Assembly (NCBI GenBank): GCA_964646515.1
Contig: CAZYES010000008.1
Coordinates: forward strand, 1-36,112
Direction of reading: 5' to 3'
Source of the DNA: C7867-002 sp964646515
Lineage (GTDB): Bacteria; Patescibacteriota; Minisyncoccia; Phycocordibacterales; PALSA-1337
Length of the DNA: 36,112 nucleotides
Position 1 is the stretch's first letter. Each line of letters starts with the position of its first letter. Positions 15,217 through 22,503 of this stretch are shown in pieces. Both the position numbers and the translations under genes were made by a program. The notes beneath the pieces were generated by a model that saw only the letters and a program-made list of their open reading frames with translations, did no database searches and had not been told where the DNA came from.

Positions 15217-16173
15217 TTAGTAATTTGTTATGAGGACCTCAGTTATTTTTCCTCTACCTGAACCTTTTGAGTTGATTGCTCGGCCCGCCTCAACCTTGTT
15301 AATCCGTATGCCTTTGAAACCTGAGTAAATCTTATTAATGAATGGTGTGTCTGAGTTTGAGAGCATCACATAGCATCCTCGCTTATGTAGTTCGAGGACC
15401 GTATTTCTAAGCTCTATTTGTTCTTTATCAAGGAATGATTCTGCTGTGTACGATGTAAATGATGCCGTCTTACTTACTGGGTAGTAGGGTGGATCAAAAT
15501 AAACAAAGTCACCCCTTTTAGCTTTCTTTAGGACCTCTTTATAGTCCTGGTGTTTGATTTCTATTCCCTGCAAAGCTTTGTTTACTTTTTTGAGATTATC
15601 CTCGTCGCAGATTAAGGGATTAGTGTATTTGCCATATGGAACATTGAATCCACCTTTACTATTTACTCGATACATTCCGTTGAAACATGTTCTGTTTAGG
15701 AAAATAAAACGGGAGGCAACATTTAGATCACTTAGATTATTTGGATCTTGAGCACGAATCTTTAAGAAATACTCCTTGTCGGTTTTGTGCTTCTTGAGTG
15801 ATGCAATCAGTCCATCAACATCGTTTTTAATGACATTGTATGTAGTAACTAACTCTTTATTCAAATCTGAAAGGAATCCTTTTTCAGGAAGTAGATCAAA
15901 GAATACTGCACCACCACCAACAAACGGCTCAAAATATTTGCCGGTTTTAATATCAAATAATTCAGGTGGATATAAATTTAATTTCCTGAACTGTGCAAGA
16001 AGTTGCCTTTTACCACCAACCCATTTCACGAATGGCTTTGGCTTTTCGGCGATTATTTTTGCAACATCTTCAAATAGATTTTTCTTATCAGCAAGAGAAT
16101 ATACTCTGTATGCAAAGATAGCATTAACATCAAATTTGTTTTGTATTTCTTTTATAGCTTGCTGAGTAGTCAT
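15217..16173 (-). CDS. dpnM: Dam-type adenine methyltransferase (GATC), D12 class
   Basis: A 318-residue N6-adenine methylase of the class-alpha D12 family. Motif X/I: PFVKWVGGKRQLLAQF and FEPFVGGGAVFFDL; motif IV: DFVYFDPPYYPVSKTASFTS, with the catalytic DPPY; SNSDTPFINKIY follows. An extra N-terminal stretch of about 45 residues precedes the methylase core. It should methylate GATC and protect the genome from the adjacent nuclease. It leads the three-gene operon; a TAAAAT box at 16186-16181 on the minus strand lies just upstream of the ATG, giving a very short leader. Confidence 0.92.
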   Translation of the reverse strand: MTTQQAIKEIQNKFDVNAIFAYRVYSLADKKNLFEDVAKIIAEKPKPFVKWVGGKRQLLAQFRKLNLYPPELFDIKTGKYFEPFVGGGAVFFDLLPEKGFLSDLNKELVTTYNVIKNDVDGLIASLKKHKTDKEYFLKIRAQDPNNLSDLNVASRFIFLNRTCFNGMYRVNSKGGFNVPYGKYTNPLICDEDNLKKVNKALQGIEIKHQDYKEVLKKAKRGDFVYFDPPYYPVSKTASFTSYTAESFLDKEQIELRNTVLELHKRGCYVMLSNSDTPFINKIYSGFKGIRINKVEAGRAINSKGSGRGKITEVLITNY

Positions 16174-16419
16174 TAAATGTATTTTATCATTTTTATTACT
16201 TTAACTAAAGGCCCTTGAAACGCTTTAAAACCAATATGTGTATGAACATGCCAAGAATATACGAATAAGTCCAGCGACCGAAAGTTTTCACCACTTTTTG
16301 CTAATATTCAGTGAAAAGCACCCTCAAAATAGGTCCCATTCACTAATCTTTATTAAAAGTTAAGCTCTCAACTTTTAATACATCGATTTCAAATTAAAAG
16401 TTCCTATTTTACTAATTTT

Positions 16420-16458
16420 GTGACTGGGATGTTAGGTTTAACCTAACTTCCAGTTCAC
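16420..16458. repeat. Long inverted repeat in the 280-nt gene-poor stretch after the R-M operon
   Basis: GTTAGGTT (16431-16438) and AACCTAAC (16440-16447) form an 8-bp perfect dyad around a single base, extended outwards by ACTGG/CCAGT and GTG/CAC with a small internal loop. It covers the stop codon of the gene ending at 16455. No U-tract follows on either strand, so it is not a textbook terminator; an operator or RNA-stabilising hairpin is possible. The remainder of 16174-16419 is AT-rich; I see nothing else in it except the Dam promoter box. Confidence 0.6.
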
Positions 16459-16790
16459 TTTTGATTGGTCATCACAAACAAGTTCTGTTCTCTGAAAAAT
16501 GCTTCGAGTTTCTCTTGGTCCCCTTTTAAGCCCACATGCCATATATCAATGTCTTCGATCGGCCGATTATCCTTGTAGTCATAAATTGTGACTACCGTTG
16601 GCTTCTTTCCCTTGATCTTGAACGCCCACTCAAAGCGAGTCTTTTGGTCTGATGATCTCCACTCATCATCTCTGGTCCTATCGTTTGGAAAGCTAAAAAG
16701 TGCGAACATATGCTTGTAATCAGCTTGGAGATAGCCAACAAAGCTCGCGCCATTCACGTCTTTCGCTTGCGCTTTTACAAATGTTTTCAT
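16455..16790 (-). CDS. Hypothetical protein, 111 residues
   Basis: A small soluble protein beginning MKTFVKAQAKDVNGASFVGY, with a beta-rich pattern (FALFSFPND, FEWAFKIKGKKPTVVTIYDY, DIDIWHVGL) and a C-terminal helix DQEKLEAFFREQ. The frame opens eight codons earlier at 16814, but ATG 16790 has the better N-terminus. No family is recognised; the fold-like pattern recalls small immunity or single-strand nucleic-acid binding proteins, which is only an impression. It is alone between the inverted repeat at 16420 and the direct repeat at 16830. Confidence 0.65.
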   Translation of the reverse strand: MKTFVKAQAKDVNGASFVGYLQADYKHMFALFSFPNDRTRDDEWRSSDQKTRFEWAFKIKGKKPTVVTIYDYKDNRPIEDIDIWHVGLKGDQEKLEAFFREQNLFVMTNQK

Positions 16791-16829
16791 CGCACGAAGA
16801 ACATACCGGAACACTTCGAAGAAGTCTAG

Positions 16830-16865
16830 CTACCCTACACTCAGGTTCAATATATTGGAAAATCT
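16830..16865 (+). repeat. 36-nt direct repeat, copy 1
   Basis: Begins CTACCCTACACTCAGGTT and ends ATATTGGAAAATCT; it matches 22426-22461 in the same orientation at 32 of 36 positions. It contains the palindrome CAATATATTG. Lies between unrelated genes, not inside a coding frame. Confidence 0.75.
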
Positions 16866-16874
16866 GCTATAAAA

Positions 16875-17381
16875 TTAATTTCTTATATTTCTACCCCAAC
16901 CAGGATCGCCACCTTGTCCTCCTTGAATATTATTGTCCTGCATATACTGTCGCATTATGCCCTGCATTGGACCACGACGAATGAGAAAATCATTCAACCC
17001 AATACTATCGATAATCCATCCACCAACAATAACTGCCAAGATAAACCCGACAATAACTACTTTAAAATTAATCTTGAATGAAAAATCGTATTTACGAAGC
17101 AACCAGATACCAGCTATCAATCCGACAATAGCGAGCACTGGTGCCCACCAAGGGAAACTAGAAAGTATTTGATCAAGTCTATAACTCGCCATTGGTCCAT
17201 GTGATCGCAAAGAAAATCGTATAAGCCCAATCAAGAATACTGAAACTATTACCGAAGAAACAAGCCCTAAGAAAGTAAGTATTGAACCAGCAATAAAATA
17301 CACTCTTGGTTTCATTTTTATCTTTTCCTCATGGATCTGATCCATGATATTGTCGGTTATGTTTTTTAATTCTTTTGACAT
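16875..17381 (-). CDS. Three-helix membrane protein, possible anti-sigma partner
   Basis: A 168-residue protein with a soluble N-terminal 25 residues, then hydrophobic helices at about 28-52, 75-95 and 105-125, and a glycine-rich hydrophilic tail GGQGGDPGWGRNIRN. Its start lies inside the sigma factor gene (16-nt overlap), the arrangement in which ECF sigma factors are usually followed by their membrane anti-sigma factor. The short N-terminus has no zinc (HxxxCxxC) motif, so a ZAS-type anti-sigma domain is not supported. The tail resembles that of the exported protein at 17989. Anti-sigma function is inferred from position alone. Confidence 0.6.
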   Translation of the reverse strand: MSKELKNITDNIMDQIHEEKIKMKPRVYFIAGSILTFLGLVSSVIVSVFLIGLIRFSLRSHGPMASYRLDQILSSFPWWAPVLAIVGLIAGIWLLRKYDFSFKINFKVVIVGFILAVIVGGWIIDSIGLNDFLIRRGPMQGIMRQYMQDNNIQGGQGGDPGWGRNIRN

Positions 17382-17908
17382 ATATGTTTCATTAATTTCT
17401 TTGCTCGACTCATTCGTATTGCAACCGTACCCATCGGAATCCTCAAAATATCACTAATCTCTTCATATGACTTCTCATCTAAATAGTACAAACTCAGTGG
17501 TTCAGAATATATGAGAGGTATTGATTTCAAACATTTCTCTACATGTGCAACTGTCTCTTTTTGTTCAAAATCTCTAGTAATATCTTCATCACTTTCAAAA
17601 TCAAAGTCATCTAGTATCGGCACCTCCTTTTGATATTTCTTTATTACATTCATCGCTTCATTGTGCACAATTCGATATATCCAGCTTGAAAATTTCTTCT
17701 TGGTATTAAAGCTATTAAGATTTATATATGCTTTTACTAGTGAATCTTGAACAACATGACTAGCTTTGTCATTATCATGAATCAAGTTTGTAGCATATCT
17801 CAAGAGCTTATTTTTATATCTCTCAATTATGACAGCATAAAGATCTCGATCGTTTGAGCGAACTTTTTCTACTATTTCTTCATCAGTTAATTTTAGAGTA
17901 TCGCTCAT
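17366..17908 (-). CDS. ECF-type RNA polymerase sigma factor
   Basis: A 180-residue group 4 sigma factor. Region 2 (residues about 20-90) has YKNKLLRYATNLIHDNDKAS and the -10 recognition helix KKKFSSWIYRIVHNEAMNVI; region 4 (about 120-178) has IYSEPLSLYYLDEKSYEEIS and the recognition helix IPMGTVAIRMSRAKKLMK. There is no region 1 or 3, and the linker DDFDFESDED is acidic. It should direct transcription of a small stress regulon, probably including the genes around it, in response to envelope conditions. It is coupled to the membrane gene by a 16-nt overlap. Confidence 0.93.
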   Translation of the reverse strand: MSDTLKLTDEEIVEKVRSNDRDLYAVIIERYKNKLLRYATNLIHDNDKASHVVQDSLVKAYINLNSFNTKKKFSSWIYRIVHNEAMNVIKKYQKEVPILDDFDFESDEDITRDFEQKETVAHVEKCLKSIPLIYSEPLSLYYLDEKSYEEISDILRIPMGTVAIRMSRAKKLMKHICQKN

Positions 17909-17943
17909 ACTTGTATTTTATCCTATATCCCAAGCTTATACAC

Positions 17944-17969
17944 CAAACTCCGACAGGTGCCGGAGTTTG
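17944..17969. terminator. Hairpin between the exported-protein gene and the sigma gene
   Basis: CAAACTCCG (17944-17952) pairs perfectly with CGGAGTTTG (17961-17969), 9 bp with an 8-nt loop. On the minus strand it follows the gene at 17989 by 19 nt and precedes the sigma ATG by about 35 nt. No clear U-run, so it may be a weak terminator or an attenuator tuning sigma expression. Confidence 0.5.
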
Positions 17970-17988
17970 ATTCTAAGCCTATGTTTTC

Positions 17989-18381
17989 TTAACGATTGAA
18001 ATTTCTACCCATTCCCATACCGTTCATCACACCACCACCATTTCTACCAAAACCATTTTTTAAGCCTAGTCCAAGTTCTTGGCGAATCTTTTGTGCTTCA
18101 GCTGTTTTACCCTGCAAAGCAAGATTATGTGCTTCTACAAATTTTGCAAAATTTGCCTCAGTGATAACTTTTGTCGCCATGCCTCGATTTTGCATAAGGT
18201 TTTTCCATGCAGTGTAATCCTTATTCTCAAATGCCTTTAACATTGCTATATGGCGTTCTGTTGAATAATTTGGACCCTTTACTGTAGGATCACCTCTGTA
18301 TGCGAGAGCTGAGCCAGCTGAAATCGCTGTTACTCCCAAGACAAGTGCTAAAGCCCCTAAACCTAATGTCATTTTTTTCAT
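17989..18381 (-). CDS. Exported small protein, Spy-like in layout
   Basis: A 130-residue protein with a clear signal sequence: MKKMTLGLGALALVLGVTAI and a likely cleavage after SALA (near residue 26). The mature part has a helical segment HIAMLKAFENKDYTAWKNLM and a second one VEAHNLALQGKTAEAQKIRQ, then a glycine/asparagine/methionine-rich tail ending GMGMGRNFNR. Helical, small, exported proteins beside ECF sigma factors are often metal- or stress-responsive (Spy/CpxP/CnrX type); no LTxxQ motif is seen, so this is only an analogy. The open frame starts at 18477 but the signal peptide starts at 18381. Confidence 0.75.
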   Translation of the reverse strand: MKKMTLGLGALALVLGVTAISAGSALAYRGDPTVKGPNYSTERHIAMLKAFENKDYTAWKNLMQNRGMATKVITEANFAKFVEAHNLALQGKTAEAQKIRQELGLGLKNGFGRNGGGVMNGMGMGRNFNR

Positions 18382-18514
18382 AACTTTTACATTGATTAAA
18401 TTAATAAAGAAAGATTGATTTGATGTCTCTTTCAGCCTTTCACCTCTAATACAATACAAAAATCTTATTTCTTTCATGGCTGAATTTATCCATTTAAAAC
18501 TATATGCTTATCTC

Positions 18515-18946
18515 ATGAAGAAATCCGTACTGCTAATACTCGCTGTTTTAGGGATAATAATTTTGTCCATATTATCGTATATTTTTATTCCCAAGAACAT
18601 TTCTGGGAATAAATATTCTGGGCAAGCGGCAGTGATCCAAGCCATCGAATATGATTTTCACTTACCAACTAATGTGTTCTTGGATAGAATAAAAGAACCA
18701 AATATGACCATAATAGATATTAGAACGCCCGAAGAATATGCTTCCGGACATATAGATGGATCGATCAACATCGATTTTTATGCAACTGATTTTGCACATC
18801 AACTTGAAAAATTAGATAAGACTGGTGCATATTCCATCTATTGTAGATCTGGTTCACGTAGTGGAAAAGCACTTGGTATTATGAAGGATCTAGGATTTAC
18901 AAATGTTGCCGACCTGCAAGGAGGTTATTCTTCTCTCTCAAAATAG
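18515..18946 (+). CDS. Membrane-anchored rhodanese
   Basis: A 143-residue protein: an N-terminal membrane anchor (about residues 4-26), then a single rhodanese domain facing the outside. It has the DIRTPEEYASGHIDGSINID substrate-loop region and the active-site loop YCRSGSRSGKA with the catalytic cysteine, ending VADLQGGYSSL. It would transfer sulfane sulfur or act in thiol redox chemistry outside the membrane. The start at 18515 (MKKSVLLIL) is preferred over 18476, which overlaps the divergent gene region. It shares the 134-nt divergent control region with the exported protein, and converges with the thioredoxin-CcdA-like gene (5 nt). Confidence 0.9.
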   Translation: MKKSVLLILAVLGIIILSILSYIFIPKNISGNKYSGQAAVIQAIEYDFHLPTNVFLDRIKEPNMTIIDIRTPEEYASGHIDGSINIDFYATDFAHQLEKLDKTGAYSIYCRSGSRSGKALGIMKDLGFTNVADLQGGYSSLSK

Positions 18947-18951
18947 ACACT

Positions 18952-20166
18952 CTAGCCAAACATCAACCATTCAGGCTTAAAGATAAGCAGGATACCAATA
19001 GCGAGCATTATTATCCCACCGATCAAGCGAGACACTCGTGCATATTTTGTCGTTATACCCGTCATCTCCAGCGTATACATAGCCACGAAAAATACGAACA
19101 AGTCGTCGAGCATGAAGAAGAAAACATACAACAAGATATAGAAGTAATATTGCCAGCTCGACAAACCATTCAAAGCTAATACTTGCGTATAAACTGCAGG
19201 TAGCCCGGCTGAACATATAAGCTCGACCAAGTTTACTGCAAACGCTAAGACAATAATTCCGCCCAGAGCTAGCCATAAACTATTCTGCTGTACTGCTGAT
19301 TTCAATCTTTCAAAGACTTTCTGTCTATCTTCATTCCCTGTCACCTTGCACCCGCTGTCTTTATTAAAAATAAACTCTTTCAGACTATATCCACCACCAA
19401 CAAGAGCTAGAATTCCGATCAGTATTCTGATCCAGATCACAAAACCCAAGAACAGAATAAGGTTCAGCCAAGCGGCCATAAATATAAAATATACAGAGGC
19501 TGAAGCAACGATGAAAGTCGCGCCGAGTATCCACATTCTCTTCCTATCTTTCATACCTAACAGCAAACTTATCAAAAACAACAAAGTCCACATAGCACAT
19601 GGATTGAATCCATCCAGCAATCCAATAACCACAGTCAGTGCAGGTAGAGAGTATCTGAGTGCATCCACTTTACCAATGAATGGCAAGTCAATAATCTTTT
19701 CTCCTTTCTGAGTCTCATCTTGGATACTATTGTCATTCGTGCTTATATTCTTAGTCGAGCTGACTCCCACAATCGAGCCGACTGAATCTGGACAATTCTG
19801 GACCGAACATTCTTTGACGCGCTGTTCTATTTCAATCGGACTAATACTATCTGAATAGCCTACAAAATATTGATCTCCAATAATAAGAAACGGCACTCCG
19901 CTTGCATCGGATCTTAATTTTGTTGCGACTTTTTCAAAGAGAGAAACATTCTTGCTATTATAATAAACCTCATACTCATATATCTTTAAATCAGGATACT
20001 TTTTTATAAGAACGTCAGATAAGAACAGCCTCTCCTTGGCACAATGAGGACAACCACTGCCATAAAATAAGTAAGCGTTTACTGTATTGGTATCAGCATG
20101 TACGAATTGGACCGAGAAACCAAAGATAAATAGTAAACTAAATATTGGTATAAGGATTTTCTTCAT
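18952..20166 (-). CDS. Thioredoxin-like domain fused to a CcdA/DsbD-like membrane domain
   Basis: A 404-residue protein with a signal peptide (FGFSVQFVHA), then a periplasm-side glutaredoxin/thioredoxin domain with the active site YGSGCPHCAKE at residues about 35-45 and the cis-proline region SGVPFLIIG; a second cysteine pair CSVQNC follows. From about residue 165 there are six membrane helices with GLLDGFNPCAMWTL and LICSAGLPAVYTQ, the paired cysteines of CcdA/DsbD-type electron carriers. It should pass reducing power from the cytoplasmic thioredoxin (the next gene upstream) across the membrane. Length fits this fusion family. Confidence 0.88.
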   Translation of the reverse strand: MKKILIPIFSLLFIFGFSVQFVHADTNTVNAYLFYGSGCPHCAKERLFLSDVLIKKYPDLKIYEYEVYYNSKNVSLFEKVATKLRSDASGVPFLIIGDQYFVGYSDSISPIEIEQRVKECSVQNCPDSVGSIVGVSSTKNISTNDNSIQDETQKGEKIIDLPFIGKVDALRYSLPALTVVIGLLDGFNPCAMWTLLFLISLLLGMKDRKRMWILGATFIVASASVYFIFMAAWLNLILFLGFVIWIRILIGILALVGGGYSLKEFIFNKDSGCKVTGNEDRQKVFERLKSAVQQNSLWLALGGIIVLAFAVNLVELICSAGLPAVYTQVLALNGLSSWQYYFYILLYVFFFMLDDLFVFFVAMYTLEMTGITTKYARVSRLIGGIIMLAIGILLIFKPEWLMFG

Positions 20167-20172
20167 GACAAA

Positions 20173-20442
20173 TTATTTATCTTTATTTTGCTCAATTATC
20201 TTTAGCAACTCGGCTTTATCAACCTCTCCACTCAAACGCAATATTTCTTTTTCGTCTTTATCAAGAAAAACAAAAGTTGGCAATGTCTCATTGATATTAT
20301 ATTTTTGAACAGCGTCTTTATCTTGATCGAAATCGTGATACTCAGTTTTTAGCCATGTATTTTCATCCTCAATCTCTTTCCACCTAGGCTTCATAATGAG
20401 GCAACCTGCACACCACACCGCCCCAAATTTTAGTACTTTCAT
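20173..20442 (-). CDS. Small thioredoxin-like protein
   Basis: An 89-residue cytoplasmic thioredoxin. The active site is VWCAGCLIMKPRWKE (CAGC instead of CGPC), followed by the DQDKDAVQKYNINETLPTFV strand with the cis-proline in LPTF. No signal peptide. It lies 6 nt upstream of the membrane electron carrier and 1 nt after the ZIP transporter gene, so it is a natural cytoplasmic electron donor to that carrier. Confidence 0.88.
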   Translation of the reverse strand: MKVLKFGAVWCAGCLIMKPRWKEIEDENTWLKTEYHDFDQDKDAVQKYNINETLPTFVFLDKDEKEILRLSGEVDKAELLKIIEQNKDK

Positions 20443-20443
20443 A

Positions 20444-21184
20444 TTAGTGATTGATTATTTTAATTAAATACATTAATAAGATACCTATAATGAACACAAC
20501 AAAAGAAACCATTGATTTCTTTAAATTCTTCTCCTTCTTTATCTCCGGCATCAGATCTGATGCGGCAATATATACAAAACCACCGGCCGCAAATGGTAAT
20601 AGGTACGGCAAAATACTCTCAAGATGTTGAAACATGAAATACCCTACGATACCACCAAGCACAACTGTAAGTGAGACGATGTAATTCAAGACAAGTGCCG
20701 TCTTACTCTTAAAACCGGCATATATAAGCACACCATAATCGCCAATTTCCTGTGGAATCTCGTGTATGGCGACAGCCAGGGTGGTCGCGATCCCAAGTTT
20801 GAAATCAACCATAAAAGCAGCGGCGATGACCAAACCGTCTATGAAGTTGTGTATGCTATCGCCAAAAAGGTTCATATAGCCAAATGTATGAACTGCACAT
20901 TCTGCTTTATGGCAATGTCTCCAATGAAGAACTTTCTCAAGTAAAAAGAAACCAGCAAACGATAATAGGAATATGCCAAACAATGTATTTGCTTCTAATA
21001 TTTCGGAGGCTTCTGGCAAAAGATGTAAAAATGCCCCGCCCATAAGAGAGCCAGCAGAGAGTGATACTAAAAAGATAACTATTTTATCTAGAAACTCCTT
21101 CTTAAAGAAAACAAACAGAACACCGACCCATACACACAGAGTAATTAAAAAAGTAAATAGAATTATTGATAATAATGAAGTCAT
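20444..21184 (-). CDS. ZIP-family metal transporter
   Basis: A 246-residue eight-helix protein of the ZIP (ZupT-like) family that moves Zn2+, Fe2+ or related metals into the cytoplasm. The metal-binding motifs in helices 4 and 5 are visible: SIHNFIDGLVIAAAF and VAIHEIPQEIGDYGVL, plus HLLPEASEIL in helix 2. The loop between helices 3 and 4 contains HWRHCHKAEC, a histidine/cysteine cluster suited to metal sensing. It sits between DUF134 and the thioredoxin with gaps of 1 nt, so one operon. Metal selectivity is not readable. Confidence 0.92.
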   Translation of the reverse strand: MTSLLSIILFTFLITLCVWVGVLFVFFKKEFLDKIVIFLVSLSAGSLMGGAFLHLLPEASEILEANTLFGIFLLSFAGFFLLEKVLHWRHCHKAECAVHTFGYMNLFGDSIHNFIDGLVIAAAFMVDFKLGIATTLAVAIHEIPQEIGDYGVLIYAGFKSKTALVLNYIVSLTVVLGGIVGYFMFQHLESILPYLLPFAAGGFVYIAASDLMPEIKKEKNLKKSMVSFVVFIIGILLMYLIKIINH

Positions 21185-21185
21185 T

Positions 21186-21473
21186 TTATGTATGTTTAAT
21201 AATCTTAATCGCTTTGCCGTTAATTAGCGCATCAGCAATTTTCTCATAAGCTGAATTGAGGACCCTTTGATACGTACTAGTTGAAGTATGCATCTTTGTA
21301 GCCGCTTCTTTCTGTTCAAGATTATCAATATGACGCAACCTGTATGATTCAATCTCTTCCAGGGAAAGCTCGACAACCTGTAAATCAACCATCGGAACAC
21401 CTTGTGGTTTGAAATAAACCGTATCCGGTTTGAACTTTATTTCTTTACAAAAGCATAGTTGTGGTCTTGGCAT
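21186..21473 (-). CDS. UPF0251/DUF134 DNA-binding protein
   Basis: A 95-residue protein starting MPRPQLCFCKEIKFKPDTVY, the MPRPx-(C)-R pattern of UPF0251, followed by a helix-turn-helix: LSLEEIESYRLRHIDNLEQK and AATKMHTSTSTYQRVLNSAY. The family resembles sigma-region-4-like regulators and often neighbours metal and iron-sulfur genes. The N-terminal cysteines (CFC) could bind metal. It is immediately upstream of the ZIP gene and probably regulates this operon. Confidence 0.87.
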   Translation of the reverse strand: MPRPQLCFCKEIKFKPDTVYFKPQGVPMVDLQVVELSLEEIESYRLRHIDNLEQKEAATKMHTSTSTYQRVLNSAYEKIADALINGKAIKIIKHT

Positions 21474-21479
21474 AATACT

Positions 21480-22001
21480 TTATATTATAACTTCTTTTAT
21501 ATCTTTGGCTTTATCTATGAACAAGATTCCCTCGAGATGATCGATTTCATGTTGGAATATTTGCGACAATAGTCCACTCGATCCGCGCGTAATCTTCTCA
21601 CCTTTTTCATTATAAGCTTCGATCAATGATCTTGTGGACCTTCTTACTTTTCCATAAAGAGGCCGAACAGAAAGACATCCTTCTTCCATAAATTTCTGAT
21701 CTTTCGATATCTTAATTATCTTCGGATTGATAAAAAATAGATTAGGATACTTTTCAAAACCCTTAAAAGGGCTGGACCCTTTCAGAAAATCCTGATCAAA
21801 AGCCTTTCCTGAAACTGCAAATATTCTAAGCAGTACCCCTATCTGTGGAGCCGCTATCGCAATACCATCATCTTCTCTATTTAAAGCCTCGTTCATATCC
21901 TTCAATATTTTTTGAATAGAAGGTTTTGTTATATCAGAAATAGGAACAGCTTTTGCTGTCTGGCGAAGTATTTTATTTTCTTTTTGAATAATCGTAACCA
22001 T
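21480..22001 (-). CDS. def: Peptide deformylase
   Basis: A 173-residue metallo-enzyme that removes the formyl group from nascent proteins. The three family motifs are present: GIAIAAPQIG (usually GxGLAAPQ), EEGCLSVRP with the metal-binding cysteine, and QHEIDHLEGILFID with two metal-binding histidines and the catalytic glutamate. The loop FLKGSSPFKGFEKYPN after motif 1 is a lineage-specific insertion. The likely metal is Fe2+ or Zn2+, which may explain its place with a metal transporter and DUF134. The gene could be an extra copy; whether a housekeeping def exists elsewhere cannot be seen. Confidence 0.92.
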   Translation of the reverse strand: MVTIIQKENKILRQTAKAVPISDITKPSIQKILKDMNEALNREDDGIAIAAPQIGVLLRIFAVSGKAFDQDFLKGSSPFKGFEKYPNLFFINPKIIKISKDQKFMEEGCLSVRPLYGKVRRSTRSLIEAYNEKGEKITRGSSGLLSQIFQHEIDHLEGILFIDKAKDIKEVII

Positions 22002-22026
22002 ATATTTTTACCTTATCTCCATACAA

Positions 22027-22063
22027 CAACTCGACCTCTTATATTTCTTGAGAGGTCAAGTTG
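22027..22063. repeat. Imperfect hairpin between DUF5320 and deformylase genes
   Basis: CAACT-C-GACCTCT (22027-22039) pairs with AGAGGTC-A-AGTTG (22051-22063), 12 of 13 pairs, loop 11 nt. It sits in the 74-nt gap upstream of def on the minus strand. No U-tract; it may be an attenuator or mRNA-end hairpin of the DUF5320 gene. Confidence 0.5.
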
Positions 22064-22075
22064 CGGACAAGTCAT

Positions 22076-22315
22076 TTATTTCTGATTTTTTAGAGATTCA
22101 ATCTCCGAGTTTATTGCTTCCAACTCATCAATCAGTACTTGCTTTTCCTGTTCCAAGATCTGAAGCTGATTTTTTGGTGATCGAAATGATCTACCGAGGC
22201 CAAGGCCAAATCCCTGACCACACCAACCGAGTCTCATCCCACCACCACAATGACCGAGACCTCGACCCGTCATAGGACCAGCACCAGTTGGGCCCGTTCC
22301 ATCTAATTTAGGCAT
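22076..22315 (-). CDS. DUF5320 family protein
   Basis: A 79-residue protein with the family N-terminus MPKLDGTGPTGAGPMTGRGL and GHCGGGMRLGWCGQGFG, a glycine-rich segment with two cysteines, then a coiled-coil helix ILEQEKQVLIDELEAINSEI. DUF5320 proteins are small, of unknown function, and often located by iron-molybdenum-cofactor-like or DUF134 genes. The start is the first ATG and the conserved MP is in place. Probably first gene of the minus-strand metal operon. Confidence 0.88.
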   Translation of the reverse strand: MPKLDGTGPTGAGPMTGRGLGHCGGGMRLGWCGQGFGLGLGRSFRSPKNQLQILEQEKQVLIDELEAINSEIESLKNQK

Positions 22316-22425
22316 ATAATTTTGTTTGTTACTTGATTAATAATGATTAGCAGGCCGACCTTTTCTGCTATATTTATAGTGAGTATATACCCATTATAAA
22401 TTATTGTCAAACATAAATATTCAAA

Positions 22426-22461
22426 CTACCCCACACTCAGACTCACTATATTGGAAAATCT
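22426..22461 (+). repeat. 36-nt direct repeat, copy 2
   Basis: CTACCCCACACTCAG followed by ACTCACTATATTGGAAAATC, matching 16830-16865 with four mismatches. The palindrome of copy 1 is degraded here. It lies 43 nt before the gene at 22504 and 110 nt from the start of DUF5320, in non-coding DNA. Confidence 0.75.
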
Positions 22462-22503
22462 TCGAAAAAAGAGTAGATTAAGGGAATATTACTATTACCA
22501 TAA

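Larger units (their letters stand above)
16830..22461. mobile_element. Possible repeat-bounded cassette (sigma, redox and metal genes)
   Basis: Two imperfect 36-nt direct repeats flank exactly ten genes that form one functional theme and are almost all on the minus strand. No recombinase or transposase lies inside, so mobility would need an enzyme in trans, such as one of the serine recombinases downstream. The repeats could equally be a dispersed genomic repeat family that happens to occur at both places. Boundary calls are inference. Confidence 0.35.

Noticed and set aside
19346..19711. Plus-strand open frame opposite the thioredoxin-CcdA-like gene
   Set aside because: It is a shadow of the membrane-domain codons with no domain pattern of its own.
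16830..22461. The 36-nt repeats as shared promoters
   Set aside because: Copy 2 points toward the gene at 22504 but copy 1 points away from its neighbour at 16790 and into the 3' end of the gene at 16875.
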